Notes under the pieces: generated by a model
Told to the model about the DNA's origin: nothing
Database searches by the model: none
What the model saw: only the letters and a program-made list of their open reading frames with translations
In this document: positions 17,583 through 25,846 of the stretch, in pieces
Numbering within the stretch: position 1 is the stretch's first letter
Layout of the letters: each line of letters begins with the position of its first letter
Assembly: GCF_963422335.1 (NCBI RefSeq)
Contig: NZ_OY729424.1
Span: 5,518,001-5,582,000 of the forward strand
Direction: 5' to 3'
Length of the DNA: 64,000 nucleotides
From: an uncultured Roseateles sp.
GTDB lineage: Bacteria; Pseudomonadota; Gammaproteobacteria; Burkholderiales; Burkholderiaceae_C
Position numbers and translations under genes: made by a program

Positions 17583-18443
17583 TCATTTCTTACCCTTCAC
17601 ATGGCTCTCCAGCTCTGTGAAGGTGGGCCGGTCACCTGAATAGAGCACCTTGCGGCCGAATTCGATCGCCACCTGGGGCGCATAGCCCTGCATGCTGGCA
17701 AGCAGGGTGGTCTTGATGCACTGCAGCTCCTTGCCGGCGTCCTCGACCTTCTGCTCCAGCAGGCCGGCCAGCGGCTCGGCAAAGGCGTAGGCCAGCAAAA
17801 TGCCGAGGAAGGTACCGACCAGGGCCGAGCCGATCATGCCGCCCAGCACGGCCGGGGGCTGGCCCACCGAGCCCATGGTGTTGACCACGCCCAGCACGGC
17901 CGCCACGATGCCGAAGGCGGGCAGACCGCCGGCGATGCGCTGCAGCGCGGCCACGGCGGCATGTTCTTCCTGGTGGTGGGTTTCGATCTCGCTGTCCATC
18001 AGCGACTCGATCTCATGGGCATTCAGATTGCCCGAGACCATCATGCGCAGATAGTCGGTGATGAATTCAGTGACGTGGTGGTCATTGCCCACCGTCGGGT
18101 ATTTCTGGAACAGCGCCGAACTGTGCGGGTCCTCGACGTCTTTTTCGATCGACATCAGGCCCTCTTTACGAGCCTTCTGCAGGATGTCGTACATCAGCGC
18201 CAGCAGCTCCATATAGCGGGCCTTGCTGAACTTGCTGCCCTTGAAGCAGGTGCCCAGGCCCCTCATCGCGGCCTTGACCACCTTCATCTGGTTATTGGCC
18301 AGGAAGGCGCCTATGGCAGCGCCGAAGATGGTGATCATCTCGAAGGGCAAGGCGTGCAGGATCACGCCGATATTGCCGCCGTGGGCAATATAGACGCCGA
18401 AGATGCACGCCATTGCGACGGCCCAACCAATGATGACAAACAT
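17583..18443 (-). CDS. motA: Flagellar stator protein MotA
   Basis: 286 residues with four transmembrane segments. The cytoplasmic loop carries the charged residues that contact FliG (KARKEGLMSIEKDVEDP). The conserved prolines appear in GGLPAFGIVAAV and in AFAEPLAGLL. MotA5-MotB2 forms the proton channel that turns the rotor. It is the first gene of motA-motB-cheY-cheZ, and a sigma-28-like promoter ends 30 bases before the start. Confidence 0.96.
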   Translation of the reverse strand: MFVIIGWAVAMACIFGVYIAHGGNIGVILHALPFEMITIFGAAIGAFLANNQMKVVKAAMRGLGTCFKGSKFSKARYMELLALMYDILQKARKEGLMSIEKDVEDPHSSALFQKYPTVGNDHHVTEFITDYLRMMVSGNLNAHEIESLMDSEIETHHQEEHAAVAALQRIAGGLPAFGIVAAVLGVVNTMGSVGQPPAVLGGMIGSALVGTFLGILLAYAFAEPLAGLLEQKVEDAGKELQCIKTTLLASMQGYAPQVAIEFGRKVLYSGDRPTFTELESHVKGKK

Positions 18444-18472
18444 GGTGCTTTCTTGTTGAGGCTGCTCAGCCC

Positions 18473-18500
18473 ATATCGGCGCTAAAAATTTACAACTTGA
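18473..18500 (-). promoter_or_regulatory. Sigma-28-like promoter of motA
   Basis: On the minus strand TCAAGTTG (18500-18493) is followed after 12 bases by GCCGATAT (18480-18473). The consensus is TAAAGTTT-N11-GCCGATAA. The -10 matches 7 of 8 positions, the -35 matches 6 of 8, and the spacer is one base long. The predicted transcript start leaves a leader of about 22 bases before motA. Confidence 0.75.
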
Positions 18501-18553
18501 GTGTGCCCGCCCGTTCAGGCGCCAAAGACGCTAACAAAGCCCGATTCAGGGCC

Positions 18554-18588
18554 TAAAAGAAAGCGGCGGATCTCTTTCGAGACCCGCC
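18554..18588 (-). terminator. Intrinsic terminator after the flhD-flhC-fliB-methyltransferase operon
   Basis: On the minus strand GGCGGGTCTC, loop GAAA, GAGATCCGCC forms a 10-bp stem with one mismatch. It is followed by GCTTTCTTTT, a good T-rich tail. It lies about 100 bases past the methyltransferase stop and just before the motA promoter, separating the two minus-strand operons. Confidence 0.8.
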
Positions 18589-18684
18589 GTGAAAAGCACA
18601 GGGATTGTGCTAGGAGGAGACAAGCAGAAATCGCCGAAGCCCGAGGGCTCCATGCCCAGTCTTTCGACTGGCCTGAGATCTACT

Positions 18685-19428
18685 TTAGGCCGGATGCACA
18701 TCGGGCACCTGGTACAAGCACACGTTTTTGCCATTTTTAGTCTGCAGGCGGGCAGTCGGCTGCAAATCGGCGATCTCGAACTCCAGGCTGACCAGCCAGG
18801 CACCGGGCGCCAGCTCCGCCCGGGCCTTGGCCCAGGCCCTCGCCATCGATTCCGGCCGCTGGAACAGATAGACCAGGGCAAACGGTTGCCAGCTCTGCGC
18901 CCACATATCGCCGCGGGCCACCCGGGCCCAGGGGCACAGCAGCCGCGTCAGCAGGGCCAGCGGCCAGCTCCATTCAATGCCTTCGATCTGCGCTCCCGGG
19001 TAGGCGCGACGCAGTGCGCGCAAGCCATGGCCCAGGCCGCAGCCGGCATCGAGCACGCGGGCGCCCTCGGCCAGCGGGGCCAGTGGTGGCAGGGCATCGA
19101 GTGCCTGAAGGGGCGTCGGAAACAGGGGGGCGTCGCCCCAGGCATGACGCGGATAGACCAGCACCAGCACGGCCAGCGGCAGCAGCCAGGCCCAGGCCGG
19201 CAGGCCGCCCGCGAGGCCGCTGACCAGCAGTGAAAGCGGAAAACCGGCGGCCACCATCAGCCGGCGCAAACGGGTCGGTTGGCGCAGGCACTGTGCACCG
19301 CCCGCCAAGGAGGCTGCAATCAGGGCCCACAGGCCCGGCAAGCCCAGCGCGACCAGCGGCAGGTAGAGCGCCCAGGCAAGCCCCCAGGCCAGCAAGGCGG
19401 GCACGGGCCACAGGTGCAGCAGCTTCAA
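18685..19428 (-). CDS. Membrane-anchored class I SAM-dependent methyltransferase
   Basis: 247 residues. The first 95 or so residues are mostly hydrophobic and could form three to four membrane helices. The rest is a Rossmann methyltransferase with motif I VLDAGCGLGHGL, an acidic residue after strand 2 (IEGIEW) and a post-I region ARGDMW. The substrate is unknown. It begins 9 bases after fliB in what looks like a flhD-flhC-fliB operon, so a role in modifying flagellin or another surface component is a reasonable guess. An unrelated methyltransferase in the same transcript cannot be excluded. Confidence 0.75.
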   Translation of the reverse strand: MKLLHLWPVPALLAWGLAWALYLPLVALGLPGLWALIAASLAGGAQCLRQPTRLRRLMVAAGFPLSLLVSGLAGGLPAWAWLLPLAVLVLVYPRHAWGDAPLFPTPLQALDALPPLAPLAEGARVLDAGCGLGHGLRALRRAYPGAQIEGIEWSWPLALLTRLLCPWARVARGDMWAQSWQPFALVYLFQRPESMARAWAKARAELAPGAWLVSLEFEIADLQPTARLQTKNGKNVCLYQVPDVHPA

Positions 19429-19437
19429 GACTGCACC

Positions 19438-20679
19438 CTAGAGTATCAAGGTGGTCAGCACTTTCAGCTTGAGCGCGTCCTGGGCAGCCAGTTCGTCCAG
19501 CAGATTCGGCATGAAGTTGGCGTTGTGCGAGATGTTGCGCGTGACGACATAGACCACTCGGACCATGTCGTCCAGGCCGAACTCGGTGCCGCGCTGTGCG
19601 GCCAGACCGCAGGCATAGAGCTTGACCAGGGCAAAGCGCACGGCGATTGCCATGAACTCGCGCTCCAGACCGGCCATGCCCTGGCTGGGGAACAACGCCA
19701 AGCCGATCTCATTGAGCAGGTAATTCTTCAGCACATGGGGATGCGCCGCATCGAAAGGCCGGAAGAAAGCCTGTTCGGCCTGTTGCAGGTGGATGCCCGA
19801 AGCCTCCAATCCCTCGTCACAGTGCAGCCCCCGCTCGACCTCGCCGATCAGCTGGCGAAAGGTTGGCCGTCCGGCCGTCTGGGAGCTGTAGCGCTGGTTG
19901 GTGCTGAGCAGCAGGGCAAGCTGGTTCGCCTTGTGGGGCGGCAGACCGCGCACCCGCTCCGGCGCCGCGGCCAGGTGGCCGGGTGACAGATAGTGCTCGA
20001 TCGCTTCGGCCAGTTCCAGCTCGGCCTGTGCTCCGGTGCTGGCGATGCGCCCGATGCGACGCAGCATCAACCCGATCACCACCATGGATTCGACAGCGGA
20101 CAGCCCATCGAACCGTATCAATGCCTCGACCGCGCCGGCAATCAGACGCGCATGCTTGCGGACCACGTCGGCCTCATCGCCGGCCGGCGTTGCGCGGCGC
20201 TTGTGCACCGGCATCAGCTTGTCATTGGCAAAGTCCAGCGTCACCTGCGCAGGCTCCATGGCCTGGGCATCACTGAGCGCCAGCCGCGCCGCCTCCGGGC
20301 AGCTGAGCACGGCGTGCAAGCCCTGGACGCCGCCGTCCAGGCTGTATTGGCGCGGGTAGTCGGTGCAGGTGCGCGACAGCGCCCGCTCACCCAGCTGTGC
20401 ATGGATCTGGCACAGCTTGCTTTCGTCGAGAAAGGGGCAGCTCGAGTCTTCACGCATCTTGATCTGCGCATAGCCGCTGCCGCCCGCATCCAGGCGCTGC
20501 ACCTGGGCATTCAGCTTCTCGGCCAGCGGCTCTATCCTGACGCTTCGATAGTGCTGGAAGGTCGGCTTGTCGATCAATACCCGCCAACCGGTGCAGCAGT
20601 TCTCGACGCAGGCACTGCCCACGCATTGGAACGACTGCATATAGCGCGGCGCGGCCGCGACAGGACTGTGCTTACCCAT
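19438..20679 (-). CDS. fliB: Flagellin lysine-N-methylase FliB
   Basis: 413 residues, full length for the family. The N-terminus holds the cysteine cluster C19, C24, C28, C29 (in CVGSACVENCCTGW). A second set follows in SSCPFLDESKLCQIH and TCTDYPRQY, the pattern of the FliB / YkgJ-like metal- or cluster-binding family. FliB adds methyl groups to surface lysines of flagellin. It follows flhC by 9 bases. FliB is usually found next to fliC or in flagellar clusters, so being in the master-regulator operon is notable. Confidence 0.88.
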   Translation of the reverse strand: MGKHSPVAAAPRYMQSFQCVGSACVENCCTGWRVLIDKPTFQHYRSVRIEPLAEKLNAQVQRLDAGGSGYAQIKMREDSSCPFLDESKLCQIHAQLGERALSRTCTDYPRQYSLDGGVQGLHAVLSCPEAARLALSDAQAMEPAQVTLDFANDKLMPVHKRRATPAGDEADVVRKHARLIAGAVEALIRFDGLSAVESMVVIGLMLRRIGRIASTGAQAELELAEAIEHYLSPGHLAAAPERVRGLPPHKANQLALLLSTNQRYSSQTAGRPTFRQLIGEVERGLHCDEGLEASGIHLQQAEQAFFRPFDAAHPHVLKNYLLNEIGLALFPSQGMAGLEREFMAIAVRFALVKLYACGLAAQRGTEFGLDDMVRVVYVVTRNISHNANFMPNLLDELAAQDALKLKVLTTLIL

Positions 20680-20688
20680 AAAGCCCCT

Positions 20689-21228
20689 TCAGTGCATGTG
20701 GATGCCGCCCTGCGCCTTGCCCTTGCCGGCGCGGGCCGGCGGGTTGCACAGGCCGCACACATAGTGGCGGGCAATCTCATGCGGGTGGGTGACGAAATGG
20801 CCGCCGCACTTGCTGCATTTGGTCATGGTCAGCATGCCGTTGTCGACAAACTTGACCAGCCGCCAGGCGCGGGTCACGGACAGCAGATCCTCAAGGCCTT
20901 GCGCCTTGGTCTGCTCCTGATACAGCTGGTAGGCCTTGATGACGGTATCGATCTCGTCCATCTCGGCGACCTTGTTCAGGTACTCGTGGATGTTGAGGAA
21001 CAGCGAGGCATGGATATTGGGCTGCCAGGTCATGAACCAGTCGGTGGAGAACGGCAGCTGACCCTTGGACGGCGACTTGCCCGAGACTTCCTTGTACAGG
21101 CGCAGCAGGCGCTCGTAGGACAGGTCGGTCTCCGACTCCAGCACCTGCAGGCGGGCGCCCAGGTTGATCAGCGTCACAGCGCGTTCGATCTGGCGGGCTT
21201 CGGTGAGGATGCTTTTGTTGCGGGCCAT
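20689..21228 (-). CDS. flhC: Flagellar master regulator subunit FlhC
   Basis: 179 residues. FlhC-type DNA-binding body with the zinc site C138, C141, C158, C161 (TKCSKCGGHFVTH and HYVCGLCNPP). With FlhD it forms the FlhD4C2 activator of class II flagellar promoters and contacts sigma-70 RNA polymerase. It lies 43 bases after flhD, the normal flhDC order. Confidence 0.96.
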   Translation of the reverse strand: MARNKSILTEARQIERAVTLINLGARLQVLESETDLSYERLLRLYKEVSGKSPSKGQLPFSTDWFMTWQPNIHASLFLNIHEYLNKVAEMDEIDTVIKAYQLYQEQTKAQGLEDLLSVTRAWRLVKFVDNGMLTMTKCSKCGGHFVTHPHEIARHYVCGLCNPPARAGKGKAQGGIHMH

Positions 21229-21271
21229 GGCTCGTTCTCCGGAGAATCTTGTTGGTCTTGTATCTGGGGGA

Positions 21272-21595
21272 TCAGGCGGCTTCTTGATGGCGGCCGGCCA
21301 TCAGGATGCTGGCGTGCAGGCGGGACACGCTTTCGTTCGCGGCGGTCTTGCCATGGCTGGTCAGCAGGCCCCAGACCAGGTCGTCGTCCATGCGGAAGCG
21401 GCACAGCAGGGTGTTGCCCGAGGCAATCTTCATCATCTGGGCCGGCGACAGCGTGTTGATCAGCAGCGCGGTCTCATCCGAGATGCCCAGGCGGTAGAGC
21501 GCCTGTTCGCGGTCGGTCCGGATCAGGCTTTGCGCCAGCATCAGGTACGACAGGTTGGCTTCACGGATTTCTGTGAGGATCTGTTCAGCATTCAT
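21272..21595 (-). CDS. flhD: Flagellar master regulator subunit FlhD
   Basis: 107 residues from the ATG at 21595, which has AAGGAGC seven bases upstream and gives MNAEQILTEIREANLSYLML, the expected FlhD N-terminus. The frame is open further upstream, but no homologous residues precede this Met. FlhD is the non-DNA-binding dimeric partner of FlhC. It is the first gene of flhD-flhC-fliB-methyltransferase. Confidence 0.95.
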   Translation of the reverse strand: MNAEQILTEIREANLSYLMLAQSLIRTDREQALYRLGISDETALLINTLSPAQMMKIASGNTLLCRFRMDDDLVWGLLTSHGKTAANESVSRLHASILMAGRHQEAA

Positions 21596-21718
21596 CTTGT
21601 GCTCCTTGGCTTTGCAGCGCTTGTGTTTGGTCTCAACGTGAAACAGATTGTGAAGTGACGAACTGCCCTGCAACATCAGCCCAGTTCCGTCGCTTGAGTC
21701 CCGTTTCTTCCAGGGTGC

Positions 21719-21739
21719 TTGTCAGGCAAATTCCTACAA
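21719..21739. promoter_or_regulatory. Dyad element upstream of flhD
   Basis: TTGTCAGGCAAATTCCTACAA is an interrupted palindrome: outer TTGT/ACAA arms and inner AGG/CCT arms, with one extra base on one side. It lies about 125 bases before the flhD start. This fits a binding site for a dimeric activator, but I cannot name the protein. Confidence 0.4.
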
Positions 21740-21992
21740 GGGACGAGATGGACCGGACTTCTGCAGCTGTTCCTGCGCTGTGAAAGCGTGCTGTAGTCCA
21801 TGCAGAGGCCCGCCGGGACCGGCACGACCCGCATGTTTCTTCTCAAGCCCGGCGCGGCGCGGCCGAAATGAGCTTGGACGGCACCGCAAGGCCAGCCGTC
21901 AAGAGGACAGAACCAAGCCAGGGCTCGGTGCTTGTCGGCGTTTATTGAGCAGAAAATACAAGAGATGCCAACAAATTCTCTTGACAAATACC

Positions 21993-22019
21993 TAAAGTTC
22001 TGATCTCAAACACCGAAAA
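21993..22019 (+). promoter_or_regulatory. fliC: Sigma-28-like promoter of fliC1
   Basis: TAAAGTTC, 11 bases, ACCGAAAA. The -35 matches the consensus TAAAGTTT at 7 of 8 positions and the spacer is exact. The -10 keeps CCGA and the final AA (6 of 8 against GCCGATAA). Transcription should begin near 22026, leaving a leader of about 225 bases before the flagellin start. Confidence 0.8.
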
Positions 22020-22132
22020 CACAAGCAACGGAAACAAATTTGGATCCGTGGTCCGGAGTAGCCGGCCGGTGGTTCGACAGAGGGTTGATCCTTAAATCGA
22101 CATCAACGGATGACTGCCGCCGGGCGCAGCAG

Positions 22133-22154
22133 GCCACCAGCGCAAGCCGGTGGC
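22133..22154 (+). other. Hairpin in the fliC1 leader
   Basis: GCCACC (22133-22138) pairs with GGTGGC (22149-22154), and the intervening bases can add a short GC stem closed by a GCAA tetraloop. It lies in the predicted long leader, about 100 bases before the start codon. No T-run follows, so it is not a terminator. Confidence 0.4.
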
Positions 22155-22251
22155 AGTTCACGGCGGAAACGTCAGGTTCTTATGGCAGACCCGCTGAGGC
22201 AATGCCGGCGCCTTATGCCGGAAGTCACGTCAACGTTATTGGAGTTTTCAA

Positions 22252-23058
22252 ATGGCCCAGATCAATACCAACCTGTTGTCGCTGAACGCTCAGCGCAATA
22301 CCTCGTCCTCGCAGATGGCCCTCGGCGTTTCGATGCAACGCCTGTCCTCCGGCCTTCGGGTGAACAGCGCCAAAGACGATTCGGCCGGCCTGGCCATCGC
22401 CGAACGGATGCAAGCCCAGGTCAAGGGCATGAACGTCGGCATCCGCAATGCCAACGACGCCATCTCGCTGTCGCAGACCGCTGAAGGCGCGCTGGGCAAG
22501 GTCGGCGACATGCTGCAGCGTATGCGTGAACTGGCGGTGCAGTCGGCGAATGCGACCAACGCCCAGGGCGACCGCGACAACCTCGACACCGAATACCAGG
22601 ATCTGGCGGCTGAAATCACCCGCACCATTGATGCCACGCGTTTCAACGGCCTGCAAGTGCTGTCAAAGGATGCCGGCAAGCAAACCTTCCAGGTGGGTGC
22701 CAATTCCTCGGACACGGTGGACATCACGACCAATGACGTGTCGACCACGTTCACTGCCGGCGATCTGAAGAGCCAGGGCAATGCGTCCACCGAGATCGAC
22801 AATCTGGACAAGGCCATCGACTCGTTCAACGGTGAGCGCGCCCTCTACGGTTCGGCCCAGAACCGTTTCGACGCCATCGTCTCGACCCTGCAGGTCGGTG
22901 CCGAAGCGCAGTCTTCTGCCCGCAGCCGCATCATGGACGCCGACTTCGCCGCGGAAACCGCCAACCTGAGTCGAGCCCAGGTGCTGCAACAGGCCGGCAA
23001 CGCGATGATTGCCCAGGCCAACCAGGCTCCGCAGCAAGTGCTGGCCCTGCTGCGCTGA
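22252..23058 (+). CDS. fliC: Flagellin 1
   Basis: 268 residues, a short flagellin made of the D0/D1 cores with almost no variable D2/D3 region. The N-terminus MAQINTNLLSLNAQRN and the C-terminus with SRIMDADFAAETANLSRAQV and a final ALLR are conserved. These termini pack the filament core and bind FliS. GGAG lies eight bases before the ATG. The sigma-28 promoter at 21993 and the hairpin terminator at 23115 suggest a single-gene transcript. Confidence 0.96.
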   Translation: MAQINTNLLSLNAQRNTSSSQMALGVSMQRLSSGLRVNSAKDDSAGLAIAERMQAQVKGMNVGIRNANDAISLSQTAEGALGKVGDMLQRMRELAVQSANATNAQGDRDNLDTEYQDLAAEITRTIDATRFNGLQVLSKDAGKQTFQVGANSSDTVDITTNDVSTTFTAGDLKSQGNASTEIDNLDKAIDSFNGERALYGSAQNRFDAIVSTLQVGAEAQSSARSRIMDADFAAETANLSRAQVLQQAGNAMIAQANQAPQQVLALLR

Positions 23059-23436
23059 TCAGGTCTCACCCCGCGAATCCGGGCTCTAGCCCGGGTCGCC
23101 AGGCGACGCCATCCAAGGCCGCCACACCGGCAGGTGTGGCGGCCTTGCCCGTTTTGGGGCTGCCGGAGGGTTTTGAAATACGGGGCGGTTTCGCCTCATT
23201 TCGTGTGAATGGATGGGCTCAAGCCTGCCGACAATGGATTACATCGGAGTGCAGTTTTTGTATCCCGATGTCCGGAGCGCTGACGACAGCTGCACTCATT
23301 CGAAGGGAATGAGGCGGTGGTCGCCGGTGAAACGCACCGGGCCGAGGTCGGCAGCGGGGGGCTCTTGCACTCGTCGCCGCCGATTCAACGCCGGCGCGTC
23401 CGCCGGGAGTCATAGGCTTCTACAGGAGTGCTTGAA
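23059..23436 (+). other. Intergenic region between the two flagellin genes
   Basis: 378 bases without a gene. It holds the fliC1 terminator at 23115-23155. GCCGACAA at 23227-23234 matches a sigma-28 -10 box at 7 of 8 positions, but the bases 11 upstream (AATGGATG) do not form a -35. I see no second candidate, so how fliC2 is transcribed is unclear. Confidence 0.5.
23115..23155 (+). terminator. Intrinsic terminator of fliC1
   Basis: A perfect 14-bp stem, AAGGCCGCCACACC / GGTGTGGCGGCCTT, with loop GGCA, begins 57 bases past the fliC1 stop. It is followed by GCCCGTTTT. The tail is imperfect but the stem is very strong. Confidence 0.8.
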
Positions 23437-24252
23437 ATGCCCCAGACCATCAACACCAACCTTGCGTCGCTCAATGCGCAGCGCAATCTGAACAGTTCGC
23501 AGTCCTCGCTGGGCGTGTCGATGCAGCGCCTGTCCTCGGGCATGCGCGTCAACAGTGCCAAGGACGACTCGGCTGGCCTGGCCATCGCCGAGCGCATGGG
23601 CACCCAGGTGCGTGGCATGAACGTCGCCATCCGCAACGCCAATGACGGCATCTCGCTGTCGCAGACGGCGGAAGGCGCGATCGGCAAGGTCAACGACATG
23701 CTGCAGCGCATGCGTGAACTCGCCGTGCAGTCGGCCAACGCGACCAATGGCGTCAGCGACCGACAGAACCTGGACACCGAGTACCAGGACCTGGCCTCGG
23801 AAATCGCCCGCACCATTGGCGCGACCAAGTTCAATGGCATCGACATCCTGGCCGCCGGCGCCGGTGGCCAGACCTTCCAGGTCGGCGCCAACTCGACCGA
23901 CCAGGTGACGATCACGACGGCCGACATGTCCACGGTGTTTACGCCAGGCGACTTGAAAACCGCCCCGGCCGCAACGACCGAGATCGACAATCTGGACAAG
24001 GCAATCGACTCGTTCAACAACGAGCGCGCCAAGTACGGTTCGGCACAGAACCGCTTCGACGCCATCATCTCCACGCTGATGGTCGGGTCCGAAGCCCAGT
24101 CCGCCGCCCGCAGCCGTATCATGGATGCCGATTTTGCTGCGGAAACCGCCAATATGAGTCGCGCGCAGATCCTGCAGCAGGCCGGCACGGCGATGGTGGC
24201 CCAGGCCAACCAGTTGCCTCAGCAAGTGCTGACGCTGTTGCGCGGAGGTTGA
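23437..24252 (+). CDS. fliC: Flagellin 2
   Basis: 271 residues from the ATG at 23437, which has AGGAG eight bases upstream and gives MPQTINTNLASLNAQRN. It is a close paralogue of flagellin 1 over its whole length and differs most in the middle (about residues 155-200). It likewise lacks D2/D3 domains. Tandem flagellins usually arise by duplication and may be expressed differently or occupy different filament parts. The promoter is less clear than for fliC1. Confidence 0.95.
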   Translation: MPQTINTNLASLNAQRNLNSSQSSLGVSMQRLSSGMRVNSAKDDSAGLAIAERMGTQVRGMNVAIRNANDGISLSQTAEGAIGKVNDMLQRMRELAVQSANATNGVSDRQNLDTEYQDLASEIARTIGATKFNGIDILAAGAGGQTFQVGANSTDQVTITTADMSTVFTPGDLKTAPAATTEIDNLDKAIDSFNNERAKYGSAQNRFDAIISTLMVGSEAQSAARSRIMDADFAAETANMSRAQILQQAGTAMVAQANQLPQQVLTLLRGG

Positions 24253-24282
24253 TCCACCGGCGCGGCAGCGCGGGAACGAGAT

Positions 24283-24309
24283 TAAAGCCCGGCTACTGCT
24301 GGCCGATAT
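24283..24309 (+). promoter_or_regulatory. Sigma-28-like promoter of fliD
   Basis: TAAAGCCC, exactly 11 bases, GCCGATAT. The -35 matches 5 of 8 consensus positions including the TAAAG core, and the -10 matches 7 of 8. It lies about 70 bases before fliD and would drive fliD-fliS-fliT and probably the PilZ gene. Confidence 0.78.
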
Positions 24310-24379
24310 CCGTAGCAAGGGTAGGCGCCGACACGGTGCAGCTTGACTTGTCCTGAGCGTTGTTCGAAGAGGTCCCATC

Positions 24380-25810
24380 ATGCCCGTCATCACTTCTGCA
24401 GGCATTGGCAGCAATCTGCCCGTAGATAACATCGTCAACGGTCTGATCGCGGTTGAACGCAAACCCATCGATCTGCTGAAGACGCAGAACACAGATTTAC
24501 AAACCAGCCTGTCCACCTTTGGCAAGCTGCAAGGCTCGCTCGCGACATTGCGCGACGCCGCAGCCAAGCTGAGCCGCCCCGAAATCTGGGCAGCCACCAA
24601 CGCAAGCTCATCGGACAGCAACGCCGTCAGCGTTACCACCACCGCCACCGCCGCCCCCGGCAGCTACAGCATTGCCGTGCAATCGCTGGCCGCCGCGCAA
24701 CTGGGCGCAAGCACCGCTTACACCAGCGCCACCTCGGTCGTCGGCCAAGGTGTACTGCACATTGCCGTGGGCACCTGGGACAAAGACCTGGGCACCTTCG
24801 CCGCCAAGACCGGCAGCAGCACGGTGGACATCTCGATCGGCCCCGGCGAAGACACGCTGGAAAAGGTGCGCGACAAGATCAATGCAGCGGGCGCTGGCAT
24901 CACCGCCTCCATCGTCAACGACGCATCGGGCGCGCGCCTGGCCATCAAATCCAGCAGCACCGGCGTCGAGAACGGCTTTCGCATCAGCGTCGATGATGCC
25001 GACGGCAGCGGCGACGACACCAGCGGCCTGTCAGCCCTCGCCTATGACCCCGAAAATGGCATCAGCTCGCTGGTCAAGAAGCAGAGCGCGGCCAATGCAC
25101 TGGCCACCATCAACGGACTCGAGGTCAACTCTTCCAGTAACACGCTGAGCAATGTCATCGATGGCCTGAACGTGACGCTGGGCAAGGTCACCACCGGCGA
25201 TGTCAACATCAGCGTGACCCAGGACACCACCAGCATCAGCAAGGCCATCACCGACTACGCCAGTGCCTACAGCGATGTGGCCAAGTTCCTCAAGGACCAG
25301 ACCAAATACGACTCGACGACCAAGACCTCGGGCCCGCTGCAGGGCGACCGGGCCGCCACCAATCTGATCACGCAGCTGCGTGCCGCATTGACCGGCACCT
25401 CCACCGCCGGGGCCAAGTTCCAGCGCCTGGCCGACATCGGCCTCGATCCGGTCGCCGACGGCTCGATCAAGATCAACACCAGCAAGCTCAATACCGCCAT
25501 GGGCAATCTGGCCGATGTGAAAGCCATGTTTGCCGACGGCAGCAGCGACGCCGACCAGCAGGGGCTGGCCGTGCGCATGCGCAAGCTGGCCGATCAGGTG
25601 ATGGGGGCCGATGGCACGCTGACGGCACGCCAGGATGGCCTGCGACGCAGCCTCAACGTCAACACCAAGCAGCAGTCCGAGCTGGAAGACCGGGTCGCGA
25701 ACACGGAGAAGCGTCTGCGTGCCCAGTACACGGCGCTGGACGCCAAGATGGCGGGGCTGAACGGCCTGACCTCCTTCGTGTCGCAGCAGATCTCCCAGTT
25801 CAACAAGTAG
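24380..25810 (+). CDS. fliD: Flagellar filament cap protein FliD
   Basis: 476 residues. The N-terminal part (SAGIGSNLPVDNIVNGLIAVE) and the C-terminal coiled coil ending FVSQQISQFNK are the conserved D0/D1 segments. The middle forms the variable leg domains. FliD pentamers cap the growing filament and fold flagellin. It is the first gene after the sigma-28 promoter at 24283. Confidence 0.95.
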   Translation: MPVITSAGIGSNLPVDNIVNGLIAVERKPIDLLKTQNTDLQTSLSTFGKLQGSLATLRDAAAKLSRPEIWAATNASSSDSNAVSVTTTATAAPGSYSIAVQSLAAAQLGASTAYTSATSVVGQGVLHIAVGTWDKDLGTFAAKTGSSTVDISIGPGEDTLEKVRDKINAAGAGITASIVNDASGARLAIKSSSTGVENGFRISVDDADGSGDDTSGLSALAYDPENGISSLVKKQSAANALATINGLEVNSSSNTLSNVIDGLNVTLGKVTTGDVNISVTQDTTSISKAITDYASAYSDVAKFLKDQTKYDSTTKTSGPLQGDRAATNLITQLRAALTGTSTAGAKFQRLADIGLDPVADGSIKINTSKLNTAMGNLADVKAMFADGSSDADQQGLAVRMRKLADQVMGADGTLTARQDGLRRSLNVNTKQQSELEDRVANTEKRLRAQYTALDAKMAGLNGLTSFVSQQISQFNK

Positions 25811-25846
25811 CAGCCGCCCATGCCGGCACCGCCGGACCGTTGCAGC

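Larger units (their letters stand above)
21596..22251. promoter_or_regulatory. Divergent regulatory region between flhD and fliC1
   Basis: 656 bases with no convincing gene. It must hold the flhDC promoter (minus) and the fliC1 promoter (plus). Visible elements are the dyad at 21719-21739, a sigma-28 promoter at 21993-22019 and a hairpin at 22133-22154. The short open frames here have no domain signal, and none has a convincing start. Confidence 0.7.

Noticed and set aside
23208..23234. Sigma-28 promoter for fliC2
   Set aside because: GCCGACAA is a good -10, but there is no -35 at 11 bases. It was kept only as a note in the intergenic entry.
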